Source: Actinomycetes bacterium
GTDB lineage: Bacteria; Actinomycetota; Actinomycetes; Mycobacteriales; Mycobacteriaceae
NCBI GenBank assembly: GCA_023416315.1
Contig: JAEZIA010000235.1
Span: forward strand, 1 to 10,093
Direction of reading: 5' to 3'
DNA length: 10,093 nucleotides
In this document: positions 1 through 7,952 of the stretch, one piece after another
Numbering within the stretch: position 1 is the first letter of the stretch
How the letters are laid out: every line of letters begins with the position of its first letter
Notes under the pieces: generated by a model
The model's input: only the letters and a program-made list of their open reading frames with translations
Database searches by the model: none
What the model was told of the DNA's origin: nothing
Made by a program: the position numbers and the translations under genes

Positions 1-18
1 GGGGGGGGGGGGGGGGGG
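1..18. other. Poly-G run at window edge, probable sequencing or assembly artefact
   Basis: Eighteen consecutive G open the window. In the PKS frame they would encode a run of prolines directly after a well-conserved ER stretch ending LTDHQAVAA, where Pks2/Mas-type enzymes normally continue with a V-T-T-A-H-A-T-A-W-like sequence. A homopolymer at a contig end is what poly-G read tails from two-colour sequencing can leave. It should not be treated as coding sequence. Confidence 0.75.
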
Positions 19-3000
19 CGGCCGCCACCGCCTGGTGATCGGTCAACTCGGCCGGCAACGTTGCGGCCAGCCGGGCATCGCAGGTGACGAACGTCCCCCA
101 ACAGCCGTTCGCAGAGAATCCGCCGACCCGGTCGCCGACGCGGTGCTCGACCACGTCCGGGCCTACCGCAGTGACCACACCGGCGAAATCCATGCCCAGC
201 TCCGGCAATTCACCCTCAATCGCGGGGAACAGTCCCATCGCGACCAGCACATCGGCGAAGTTGATGCTGGACACGCTGACGGCGACCTCGATTTGCCCCG
301 GCCCCGGCGCAACCCGCTCACAGGCGACCAATTCCAGGGTTTCCAGGTCGCCCGGTGTGCGAATCTGCAGCCGGACTCCGTCGAATTCGTTGTCGGCCAC
401 CGTGATCTGCCGATCCTCGGGGCCCAAAGGGGCGGGCACCATCCGTGCGGTGTACCACCGACCGGCTCGCCAAGCGGTCTCGTCTTCGTCGGATCCGCTG
501 AGCAGGTGCCGGGCCAAGTTCTCGGCATCGGTGGCGTCGTCCACGTCGATGTGGGTGGTGCGCAGATGCGGATGCTCGGCGCCGATGACCCGGATCAAGC
601 CCCGCAGACCGCCCTGTTCCACGTGGGGCACGTCGGAGTCCACTACTGTCTGCGCGGCGTGGGTCACCACGAAAAGCTGTGGTAACTGGGCGTCGCTCTT
701 CAGGAGCTGCCCGGTGATGTGAACCAGATGTTCGACGTGCTCGCGGCCCCGCGACGGGGCCCCGTCGTCGACGTCGTCACCCTCCTTCGATTCGGTGAGT
801 ATCACCATCCCGGTGACATTCCCGGATCGCAGAGCGTCCGCCAACTGTCCGGCGTGTGTTGCGTGATCGGCGCTGTGCGGCCAGCACAGGATCGTGCAGT
901 GCGCGCCTTCGCTGCAGAGCGCATCCGCCACAGATGTGGTCAGCACTGTCGGAGTGGCGGTGGTGCTGACGAGCAGCCACGTTCCCGCGTCGACATGGGG
1001 CGGTTCGGGCAGCTGTCGCTGCTGCCATTCGATGGCCAGCAGCCGTTCGCTCAGTACTCTTTCCTGCTGAACTGCCTCGGATTCCCCAGTGCCACAGCGT
1101 AACCCATGCACACTGAGCAGAACCCCGCCGTGCTCGTCGAGCACGTCGAGGTCGGCTTCTATCTCAGTCGAGTCGACGCCGGTGATGCGGACGTAGCAGT
1201 AGTGGGCTGCGCGCGCCGAACCGTACAGACGCAGTTGCCGCACGCCGAGAGCCAGCCCGAGCACCCCGTCACCCATCGACCGGACCTGGCCAGTGGCGGC
1301 AACCGCCTGGAAACAGGCATCCAGCAGCGCCGGGTGCACGCCGTAGGCGCCCTGTTGTGAACGGATCTTGCTGGGCAACGCGACCACGGCGATTACGGTG
1401 TCGGTGCCCTCGGCACCGGTGTACACCGCGCCAAGACCGCTGAACGCCGGCCCGTAGTGCACGCCACGCTGGTCCATGCTCGCGCGCACCTCGGCACCGT
1501 CGATGGGATGCGGATGCGCGGTCAGCAGCGCGGCGATGTCGTACGACGCGGGCCGCTCACCGTCGACCGCGTGCAGACTGGCGCTGGCCTGCCGGACCTG
1601 CGCGCCATCCTGATCGGACTGCACGACGAACTCGACGACGCCGGGGGAGGAGACGGTCGCCGAGGCGCCGACCGTGGTGCGCGTGTCGAGCAGCAACGCC
1701 TGCTCGAATCGGATGTCGCGGACTTCGGCGGTATCGCCCAGCACGGTGTGTGCGGCGGTCAGCGCCATCTCGCAATACGCCGCGCCTGGTAAGAGGGGAA
1801 CATCGCGGATCGAGTGGTCGGCGAGCCAGGGTTGCGCGACCGTGCCGACCTCGGCCTGCCAGACGTGGCGCTCGGGCTCCTCCTGCAGGCGCACGTGCGC
1901 GCCGAGCAGCGGGTGCACCGAGACGGAATGGCCGCCGTGCGCCGCGGATTCGTCGTCGGCGCCGGCCAACCAGAACCGGCGGTGCGTCCAGCTCGGCAGT
2001 GGCGCGTCCACCAGCTGTCCAGAGGGATACGGTACGGCGAAATCGATTGCCGCCCCGGAACTATGGAGGCCCGCAACAAGGTCGCGCAGTCCGTTCGGCT
2101 GGCTCTGCTCGCGACGCATTGCGGCGAAGGTGGCAACCGGCGTGTCCAGCGCACCGGCGGCCCGCTCGATTGCGTGCGTGAGCATCGGGTGCGGTGCCAG
2201 CTCGGCGAATACCCGATATCCGTCTTCCAGGGCGGCCCGGACCGCCGCGGCGAACCGCACCGTGTTGCGCAGGTTCTTGACCCAATACTTGTTGTTGCAC
2301 ACCGGTTCTTCGCGGGGATCGAACCCGGTGGCCGAGTAGAACTGAACCGTCGGCGACTGCGGTGTGATCTCGGCAAGAAGCTGTCCGAGTTCGTCGAGGA
2401 CCGGATCGACCAGGGGGGAATGTGCTGCGACGTCGATGACAGCTTGGCGCACCGTCACATCGCGTTCTTCCCACGTCGCCATCAGGTCGCGCACGGTCTG
2501 CGTTGCACCACTGACCACGGTGGACTCCGGCGCCGCGACCACACCGACGACGACGTCCTTGATGCCGCCGAGCGTCAATTCCGACAGCACCTGCTTGGCA
2601 GGCAGTTCGACCGACGCCATGATCCCGGAACCGGCGAGGCCGGCCATCAATCGCGCGCGCCTGCAGATCACCCGGACACCGTCGTCCAGGGACAGCGCCC
2701 CGGAGACCACCGCCGCGGCGACCTCACCCATCGAATATCCGATGACCGCGCCGGGCCGCGCCCCGTAGGCCGCCAACGTGGCGGCCAATGCGACCTGCAC
2801 GGCGAACACCGTTGGCTGCAGCTGGGCGTCGCCGCTCACGACCTCGGAAGCCGTCATCGCAGCGGTGACCGAAAAACCGGACTCGGCGGCCACCAAGGGC
2901 TCGATCTGCGCGACGGTGGCGGCGAACACCGGTTCGGTGGCCAGCAATTCACTACCCATCCGAGCCCACTGCGATCCCTGCCCGGAGAACACCCACACCG

Positions 3001-4672
3001 GCCCGCGGTCGCCGTGCCCCAGCTCGGCCGGATACGGCGCGTCACCGTCGGCCACCCCGCGCAGCGCCGACGTCAGCTCGGGCCGGGTGCGCGCCGTGAC
3101 AGCGGTGCGCACCGGGCGGTGTGCGCGGCGGCGAGCCAGGGTGTACGCCAGATCCGGCAGCGCCACGTCGTCATGGGCGGCTACCCAGCGGCCCAGCCGA
3201 CCGGCGGTCCGGCGCAGCTGCTCGGCCGAGGTGGACGACACCGGGAAAAGCAGGGGCGCGGGCGGGGCATCGCCCTCGTCGGTGGCCTGCGGTGTCGACG
3301 GCTGCGGTGCCTGCTCGAGGACGGCGTGCACATTGGTTCCCGAGACCCCGTATGACGAGACCGCGGCTCGGCGCGGATGCAGGCCGGTCGTCGGCCACTG
3401 CGTGGTCTCCCGCGGTACGAACAACTTCGTCGAAATGCGGGCGAGATCGTCAGGCAGCCCGGTGAAGTGCAGGTTGCGGGGGACCGTCCCGTGCTGCACC
3501 GCGAGGATCGCCTTGATCAGCCCGACCACACCGGAGGCCGACTGGGAGTGGCCGACGTTGGTTTTCACCGACCCGAGCGCACACGGCTCGGTAGTGCCGT
3601 ACACCTCGCTCAAGCTGGCGTACTCGATCGGATCGCCCACCGGCGTCCCGGGACCGTGCGCCTCGATCATGCCGACGCTGCTCGGCTCGACGCCCGCGAC
3701 CGCCAAGGCCGCGCGGTAGACCTCGGCCTGTGCGCTGACCGACGGGGCGGAGATGTTGACGGTGTTGCCGTCTTGATTGGCAGCTGTGCCGCGGATGACG
3801 GCCAGAATCCGGTCGCCATCGCGCTGGGCGTCGGGCAGGCGTTTGAGCAACACCGTCGCGCACGCCTCCCCGGGCACGTAGCCGTCGGCCGCGGAGTCGA
3901 ACGCCCGACACCGTCCGGTCGGGGAGAGGTGACCCGCCGCGGTGCCCGCGAGATACTTGCGCGGATCCAGCATCACGTAGGCGCCGCCGGCGAACGCGAG
4001 GTCGCTCTCGCCGTCGCTCAGGCTGCGGCAGGCCAGATGGACCGCGAGGAGCCCCGACGAACATGCGGTGTCGACCGCCATCGCCGGACCGCGGAGTCCC
4101 AGTGTGTAGGCGATCCGGCCGGCCGCCATGCTGAACGTGTTCCCTGCGAATCCGTAGGGCCCTTCCATGGCATCGGAGCCGGCCGAGACGACTTGGTAGT
4201 CGGCGTGCGTCAGTCCGGTGAACACACCGGAGCGCGAACCTTTGACTCCGTCCGGCGTGAGCCCGGCGTGCTCCATCGCCTCCCAGGCGGTCTCCAGAAG
4301 CAGCCGGTGTTGCGGATCGATCGCGGCGGCCTCGTCCTCGCTGATGCCGAAGAAGTCGGCATCGAAGCCGGCGACGTCATTGAGGAACGCGCCCCATTTC
4401 GACGCGGTGCGACCCGGCACGCCGGACTCGGGGTCGTAGTACTCGTCGTTGTCCCAGCGGTCGCGGGGGACTTCGGTGACCAGATCGTCGCCGCGGAGCA
4501 GCGCTTCCCAGAGCTGCTCGGGGGAGTCGATGCCGCCGGGGAGCCGGCAGGCCATTCCGATCACGGCGATCGGGGTGGGTATCGGAGTGCGTGCGGTGAC
4601 GGTCATACCAGCCGGGGGGTTTGCCGGGTCCGAGCCGTCCGCCCGATCATCGATCGCACCGAATGAAACCAT
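1..4672 (-). CDS. Mas/Pks2-like iterative type I polyketide synthase, 3' end outside window
   Basis: A mycocerosic-acid-synthase-type PKS, expected to extend an acyl starter with methylmalonyl-CoA into a fully reduced methyl-branched chain for a cell-envelope lipid. About 1,550 of an expected roughly 2,100 residues are visible, open to the left edge. KS is about 34-455, with active-site Cys204 (DTACSSG), His339 (EAHGPGTPVGDPIEY) and His375 (KTNVGH). AT is about 555-860, with Ser647 in GYSMGE and His751. DH is about 918-1210, with His953 (WLADHS) and Asp1118 (HPALLDACF). A long linker, the expected pseudo-KR, leads to the ER start near 1433 (SSINFADVLVAMG). The ATG at 4672 is preferred because GAGGAG sits 5 bases upstream; the in-frame ATG at 4606 is the alternative. 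It is divergent from the acyl-AMP ligase, as mas is from fadD28 and pks2 from fadD23. Family and domain order are near certain. Product and closest paralogue (mas, pks2, pks5) cannot be decided here. The last codons, within bases 1-18, are probably artefact. Confidence 0.95.
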   Translation of the reverse strand, partial: MVSFGAIDDRADGSDPANPPAGMTVTARTPIPTPIAVIGMACRLPGGIDSPEQLWEALLRGDDLVTEVPRDRWDNDEYYDPESGVPGRTASKWGAFLNDVAGFDADFFGISEDEAAAIDPQHRLLLETAWEAMEHAGLTPDGVKGSRSGVFTGLTHADYQVVSAGSDAMEGPYGFAGNTFSMAAGRIAYTLGLRGPAMAVDTACSSGLLAVHLACRSLSDGESDLAFAGGAYVMLDPRKYLAGTAAGHLSPTGRCRAFDSAADGYVPGEACATVLLKRLPDAQRDGDRILAVIRGTAANQDGNTVNISAPSVSAQAEVYRAALAVAGVEPSSVGMIEAHGPGTPVGDPIEYASLSEVYGTTEPCALGSVKTNVGHSQSASGVVGLIKAILAVQHGTVPRNLHFTGLPDDLARISTKLFVPRETTQWPTTGLHPRRAAVSSYGVSGTNVHAVLEQAPQPSTPQATDEGDAPPAPLLFPVSSTSAEQLRRTAGRLGRWVAAHDDVALPDLAYTLARRRAHRPVRTAVTARTRPELTSALRGVADGDAPYPAELGHGDRGPVWVFSGQGSQWARMGSELLATEPVFAATVAQIEPLVAAESGFSVTAAMTASEVVSGDAQLQPTVFAVQVALAATLAAYGARPGAVIGYSMGEVAAAVVSGALSLDDGVRVICRRARLMAGLAGSGIMASVELPAKQVLSELTLGGIKDVVVGVVAAPESTVVSGATQTVRDLMATWEERDVTVRQAVIDVAAHSPLVDPVLDELGQLLAEITPQSPTVQFYSATGFDPREEPVCNNKYWVKNLRNTVRFAAAVRAALEDGYRVFAELAPHPMLTHAIERAAGALDTPVATFAAMRREQSQPNGLRDLVAGLHSSGAAIDFAVPYPSGQLVDAPLPSWTHRRFWLAGADDESAAHGGHSVSVHPLLGAHVRLQEEPERHVWQAEVGTVAQPWLADHSIRDVPLLPGAAYCEMALTAAHTVLGDTAEVRDIRFEQALLLDTRTTVGASATVSSPGVVEFVVQSDQDGAQVRQASASLHAVDGERPASYDIAALLTAHPHPIDGAEVRASMDQRGVHYGPAFSGLGAVYTGAEGTDTVIAVVALPSKIRSQQGAYGVHPALLDACFQAVAATGQVRSMGDGVLGLALGVRQLRLYGSARAAHYCYVRITGVDSTEIEADLDVLDEHGGVLLSVHGLRCGTGESEAVQQERVLSERLLAIEWQQRQLPEPPHVDAGTWLLVSTTATPTVLTTSVADALCSEGAHCTILCWPHSADHATHAGQLADALRSGNVTGMVILTESKEGDDVDDGAPSRGREHVEHLVHITGQLLKSDAQLPQLFVVTHAAQTVVDSDVPHVEQGGLRGLIRVIGAEHPHLRTTHIDVDDATDAENLARHLLSGSDEDETAWRAGRWYTARMVPAPLGPEDRQITVADNEFDGVRLQIRTPGDLETLELVACERVAPGPGQIEVAVSVSSINFADVLVAMGLFPAIEGELPELGMDFAGVVTAVGPDVVEHRVGDRVGGFSANGCWGTFVTCDARLAATLPAELTDHQAVAAAPPPPP

Positions 4673-4677
4673 CCCGT

Positions 4678-4683
4678 CTCCTC
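4678..4683 (-). promoter_or_regulatory. Ribosome binding site of the PKS gene
   Basis: The minus strand reads GAGGAG, 5 bases before the ATG at 4672. This strong Shine-Dalgarno match favours 4672 over the internal ATG at 4606, which would remove 22 residues lying before the KS domain. Confidence 0.7.
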
Positions 4684-4684
4684 A

Positions 4685-4714
4685 CAGCAACGACGCGTGC
4701 GCAGTTCGTTGCTG
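4685..4714. promoter_or_regulatory. 9-bp inverted repeat next to the PKS ribosome binding site
   Basis: CAGCAACGA (4685-4693) and TCGTTGCTG (4706-4714) are perfect inverted repeats separated by 12 bases. On the PKS mRNA the 3' arm would end one base before the GAGGAG ribosome binding site. It could be a DNA operator with spaced half-sites or an RNA hairpin in the leader. The sequence alone does not decide between these. Confidence 0.45.
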
Positions 4715-4753
4715 ACTCACCCTTGGTTCCCCCGAGCCAGGCAAGGTCATTAT

Positions 4754-4772
4754 TGACGCAGACGCTGCGTCA
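4754..4772. promoter_or_regulatory. Perfect 8-3-8 palindrome, candidate operator
   Basis: TGACGCAG-ACG-CTGCGTCA is a perfect 19-bp dyad. It lies near the AT-rich middle of the divergent region, between the tentative -35 and -10 boxes of the PKS promoter. Size and symmetry suit a dimeric helix-turn-helix regulator, and a protein bound here could affect both divergent genes. No regulator gene is visible in the window, so the binding protein is unknown. Confidence 0.45.
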
Positions 4773-4776
4773 TGGG

Positions 4777-4790
4777 TCAAGTTTGCTTGA
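4777..4790. promoter_or_regulatory. Short 5-4-5 dyad beside the main palindrome
   Basis: TCAAG-TTTG-CTTGA forms a small inverted repeat four bases to the right of the 19-bp palindrome. It overlaps the tentative -35 box of the PKS promoter. Five-base arms can occur by chance, so this is a weak call, recorded because of its position. Confidence 0.25.
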
Positions 4791-4885
4791 ATCGCAACTA
4801 ACCGGACGATCAGGTCTTGACGGACACGTCACTCAATCGGCTGTTCGAGGGCGTCGCGGCGAGGGCCTTTGATAGCTTGCTTCGC

Positions 4886-6649
4886 GTGACCCAGGCGATC
4901 GAGGCTTCTCTTCCGGCTCTGCTGCGCGAACGCGCAAGTATGCAGCCGGACGACACGGCGTACACGTTCATCGACTATGACCAGGACTGGGCCGGCGTCC
5001 CGATCAGCCTGACCTGGCCGCAGTTGTACCGCCGGGTGACCAACATGGCTCGTGAGCTCCGGTTGTGCGCGTCGGCGGGCGACCGCGCGATGATCGTCGC
5101 GCCGCAGGGGCTGGAATATATCGTCGCCTTCCTCGGTGCGCTGCACGCCGGGGTGATCCCGGTTCCCCTGTCGGTCCCGATGGGCGGGGTCACCGACGAG
5201 CGCGTCGAGTCGGTACTGCGCGACGCATCGCCCGTTGCTGTACTCACCACGTCCGCGGTCGTCGCCGAGGTCAGTCGCAGTGTCACCCCCGAGTCGGGCC
5301 AGGCCCCGCCGGCGATCATCGAGGTCGATCGCCTCGACCTCGACGCCCCGCCTCAGCCCGGCGGCGGCATGTATGAGGACGGCAACTACCACGACACCGC
5401 GTACCTGCAGTACACCTCCGGCTCCACCCGGTCACCGGCCGGCGTGATGATCTCCTACACCAATCTGCTGACCAACCTGCAGCAGATCACCACCGACTAT
5501 TCGCGGCATGCCGGTATCACTCCGCCGGACCTGACGTTCGTGTCGTGGCTGCCGTTCTTCCACGACCTGGGCCTGATCCTGGGCGTGTGCTCACCCATCG
5601 TGTTGGGTACCAGCGCGGTGCTGACCAGCCCGGCGTCGTTCCTGGTCCGGCCTGCGCGCTGGATGCAGTTGTTGGCCACGAATCCGTGCCCGTTCACGGC
5701 GGCCCCGAACTTCGCCTTCGATCTGGCGACGCGCAAGACGTCCGACGAGGACATGGCCGGCCTCGACCTCGGCGGGGTGCACACCATTCAGAGCGGCGCC
5801 GAGCGGGTCCAGCCCGCGACGATCAAGCGCTTCACCGACCGGTTCGCCCGGTTCAACCTGAACGAGAACGTCATTCAGCCGTCGTACGGCATGGCCGAGG
5901 CGACCCTGTACATGTCGACGCCCAAGCCGGAAGACCCGATCAAGGTCGTGTACTTCGACTCCGATGCGCTGACCGCGGGCGAGGCCAAGCGGTCCGACGG
6001 CACCGAGGGGACACCGCTGGTCAGCTATGACGGCCCGATCAGCTCGCGGTCACCGGTGTTGCGGATCGTCGACCCCGAGACCCACACCGAGGTTCCGGAA
6101 GGAAAGACCGGCGAGATCTGGTGCCACGGCGACAACGTCTCCGCGGGCTACTGGGAGAAGCCGGAGGAGACTGCGCGCACGTTCGGCGCGACGATCGTCG
6201 CACCGTCGGCAGGCACCCCGGAAGGTCCGTGGCTGCGGACCGGTGACGTCGGGTTCATCTCCGAGGGCGAGCTGTTCGTGGTCGGCCGCATCAAGGACAT
6301 CCTGATCATCTACGGCCGCAACCACGCCCCCGACGACATCGAGGCAACGGTCACCGAGGTCACCGGAGGGCGGTGTGTGGCCGTCGCGGTTCCGGACGAT
6401 TCCGTCGAGAAGCTCGTGGTCGTGATGGAGATCAGGAAGCGTGGCGACTCCGACGAGGAGATCGCGCAGAAGCTCGAAGCCATCAAGCGTGACGTCACCG
6501 TGTCGATCTCCAACGTGCACGGCATCGCCGTCGCGGATCTGGTTCTGGTGGGCCCGGGTTCGATTCCGGTGACCACCAGCGGCAAGGTCCGCCGACAGCT
6601 GTCGAAGGAGATCTACCTGCGCAACGGCTTCACCCGGGTGGACGGGTAA
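4886..6649 (+). CDS. fadD: Fatty-acyl-AMP ligase (FadD28/FadD23 type)
   Basis: A 587-residue adenylate-forming enzyme expected to convert a fatty acid to acyl-AMP and hand it to the partner PKS rather than to CoA. The ATP-binding motif YTSGSTRSPAG starts at residue 176. A SWLPFFHDLGLILG block and a PSYGMAEATLY block follow. The RTGD motif is at 451-454, then GRIKDILIIYGRNH, and the C-terminal lysine is Lys567 in TTSGKVRR. The N-terminal part (YDQDWAG, GGVTDERVESVL, VAVLTTSAVV) resembles FadD28 more than FadD23 as I recall them, so a mas-type partner is likely. GTG at 4886 is chosen because it gives the usual short FAAL N-terminus before SLPALLRE. A TTG at 4817 would add 23 residues with no clear ribosome binding site. 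It is divergent from the PKS and ends 7 bp before the convergent PGRS gene. The exact paralogue number is uncertain. Confidence 0.93.
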   Translation: MTQAIEASLPALLRERASMQPDDTAYTFIDYDQDWAGVPISLTWPQLYRRVTNMARELRLCASAGDRAMIVAPQGLEYIVAFLGALHAGVIPVPLSVPMGGVTDERVESVLRDASPVAVLTTSAVVAEVSRSVTPESGQAPPAIIEVDRLDLDAPPQPGGGMYEDGNYHDTAYLQYTSGSTRSPAGVMISYTNLLTNLQQITTDYSRHAGITPPDLTFVSWLPFFHDLGLILGVCSPIVLGTSAVLTSPASFLVRPARWMQLLATNPCPFTAAPNFAFDLATRKTSDEDMAGLDLGGVHTIQSGAERVQPATIKRFTDRFARFNLNENVIQPSYGMAEATLYMSTPKPEDPIKVVYFDSDALTAGEAKRSDGTEGTPLVSYDGPISSRSPVLRIVDPETHTEVPEGKTGEIWCHGDNVSAGYWEKPEETARTFGATIVAPSAGTPEGPWLRTGDVGFISEGELFVVGRIKDILIIYGRNHAPDDIEATVTEVTGGRCVAVAVPDDSVEKLVVVMEIRKRGDSDEEIAQKLEAIKRDVTVSISNVHGIAVADLVLVGPGSIPVTTSGKVRRQLSKEIYLRNGFTRVDG

Positions 6650-6656
6650 CGCCGCG

Positions 6657-7952
6657 CTAGGGCGCTCCGTCGCTCCCGTCGGTGCCGTCGACGGCGTTTC
6701 CGAGGCTGTAGTTGTGGGCGATTCCGCCGAGCCCGCCGGTGCCACCTGTGATGGTGCCGTCACCGCCGGATCCACCCTTGCCGCCGACGGCATTACCGGG
6801 TGAGACCATCCCGGGAAACACGGTGACCACCGACAACAGGTAATCCCAGAGCGGGTCGCTGGCCAACACGGCGGTTCCGCCCGCGCCGCCGTCGCCGCCG
6901 GCACCGTTGCTGCCGGTACCACCCGCGCCACCGTCCCCGCCCGACACGCTGCCGGGGTGATAACCGCCGGTGAAGTAGCCGAACCCGAAGCTGATCACCG
7001 CACCGCCGGCGCCGCCGTTGCCCCCGGTCTGGCCGTCGCCGCCCCGACCGCCGTCGCCCCCGGCGCCGCCGATCAGGCCGCCGGTCCCGCCGTCTCCGCC
7101 CGCACCGCCGATGCCACCCTGATTCGCGCCTCCGGCGCCGCCGTTGCCGCCGACACCGAATAGCAGAGCGGAGCCACCTGCGCCGCCGGCGCCGCCGAGG
7201 GCGCCGTTACCGCCGCCGCCGCCATTGCCGATCAATCCGCCCGCGCCGCCTTTGCCGCCGGCGCAGCCGGCGGTGTCGGCGCAGGTCGCGTCGGTCCAGG
7301 AGTAACCCTTGCCGCCGCTGCCCAGGAGCCAACCACCGGCCTGCCCGTCCGGGTTGGTCGCGGTGCCGTCGGCGCCGTTGCCGAGGATCGGGCGGCCCTG
7401 CCAGGAGTTCGTCACGAGCGCGGTGATGAGGTCGGTGAGGCTGATCTGGACAGTGCTGCCATCGCCGCCCGAGCGCGCGTACGCGACGATCGCGCCGATG
7501 ATGTCGGTGATCGTGAGGTTCGGCGGGACGGTCGGCGCGTCCGCCGCCGATGGCGTCGCGAGCGTGGTGACCGCGGACCGGGCTGATTGGGCGGTGCCGG
7601 GGCGCACGATGGCGGCGGCGGGCTCGGTGGCCGTCGCAGGTGTGGAAGCTGCCCTCGGCTTAGCCGGGGTGATACGTCCGCTGGATCCTGGCTTGGCGAA
7701 AGCGGTGCGCTTCGGTGACGTGGTGCGGCCGGTGTTGCCGACCTTGGGGCCGGTGCTGCTGTGCGCCGAGTTGGAGCCGGCACCGGGGGAGTCGGCGTGC
7801 GCGACGGCCGCCGCGCCGGGCAGGACCGCGCAGACGCCGACCGTCAGAGCGCCGGCGCCCAGCCAGATTGAGAGTTTGCTGTACGGCTGCTGTGTGCGAC
7901 GAGGGCCCACGGTGCGCCGTGCTCGGGTCTGCGCACGGTGCCGTGCAGCCAT
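6657..7952 (-). CDS. Secreted PGRS-domain protein lacking a PE domain
   Basis: A 431-residue glycine-rich protein. Residues 1-25 are strongly basic. Residues 26-50 (SKLSIWLGAGALTVG onward) are hydrophobic and end in AHA-D at 51-54, a plausible signal peptidase site. A Thr/Ser/Pro/Ala-rich basic linker covers about 54-140. A non-repetitive segment at 141-190 contains NLTITDIIGAIVAYAR and ILGNGADGTA, the usual entry to PGRS domains. From about 190 to the end, GGAGG/GGxGG repeats dominate, broken by short hydrophobic inserts (SALLFG, VISFGFGYF, PLWDYLLSVVTVF). Cys224 and Cys230 could pair. No PE domain is present, so export is probably by Sec or Tat rather than the ESX-5 route of true PE_PGRS proteins. 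ATG at 7952 has GGGAG about seven bases upstream. It is 110 bp downstream of the next gene on the same strand. A surface or wall-associated role is inferred; the function is unknown. Confidence 0.85.
   Translation of the reverse strand: MAARHRAQTRARRTVGPRRTQQPYSKLSIWLGAGALTVGVCAVLPGAAAVAHADSPGAGSNSAHSSTGPKVGNTGRTTSPKRTAFAKPGSSGRITPAKPRAASTPATATEPAAAIVRPGTAQSARSAVTTLATPSAADAPTVPPNLTITDIIGAIVAYARSGGDGSTVQISLTDLITALVTNSWQGRPILGNGADGTATNPDGQAGGWLLGSGGKGYSWTDATCADTAGCAGGKGGAGGLIGNGGGGGNGALGGAGGAGGSALLFGVGGNGGAGGANQGGIGGAGGDGGTGGLIGGAGGDGGRGGDGQTGGNGGAGGAVISFGFGYFTGGYHPGSVSGGDGGAGGTGSNGAGGDGGAGGTAVLASDPLWDYLLSVVTVFPGMVSPGNAVGGKGGSGGDGTITGGTGGLGGIAHNYSLGNAVDGTDGSDGAP

Larger units (their letters stand above)
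4673..4885. promoter_or_regulatory. Divergent PKS / acyl-AMP ligase promoter region
   Basis: This 213-bp region separates the two divergent starts and must hold both promoters if the chosen starts are right. It is more AT-rich than its surroundings around 4741-4800. For the PKS direction, a minus-strand TTGACC (4780-4775) could be a -35 box and AATAAT (4754-4749) a -10 box, but the 20-base spacing is long, so this pair is tentative. For the ligase, TAGCTT at 4873-4878 fits the mycobacterial TANNNT -10 pattern just upstream of the GTG start. Three dyads, listed separately, lie within it. No other gene is visible. Confidence 0.6.

Noticed and set aside
18..25. GCGGCCGC (NotI-like) octamer beside the poly-G run, possible cloning junction
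   Set aside because: Positions 19-25 fit the expected PKS reading (Ala-Ala codons), so the site can arise naturally; only the G run itself looks artificial.
1814..3355. Plus-strand open frame of 513 codons
   Set aside because: It lies opposite the PKS AT and DH domains. It is Arg/Gly/His-rich with no domain, and is a typical antisense shadow in high-GC DNA.
3377..4666. Plus-strand open frame of 429 codons
   Set aside because: It is antisense to the KS domain, whose catalytic residues read correctly on the minus strand.
6050..6931. Minus-strand frame of 293 codons across the ligase 3' end and the PGRS gene
   Set aside because: It overlaps two well-supported genes in a different frame and shows no recognisable domain.
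6657..7952. Labelling the glycine-rich gene as PE_PGRS
   Set aside because: No PE domain is present at the N-terminus, which is instead a basic region and a signal-like hydrophobic segment.
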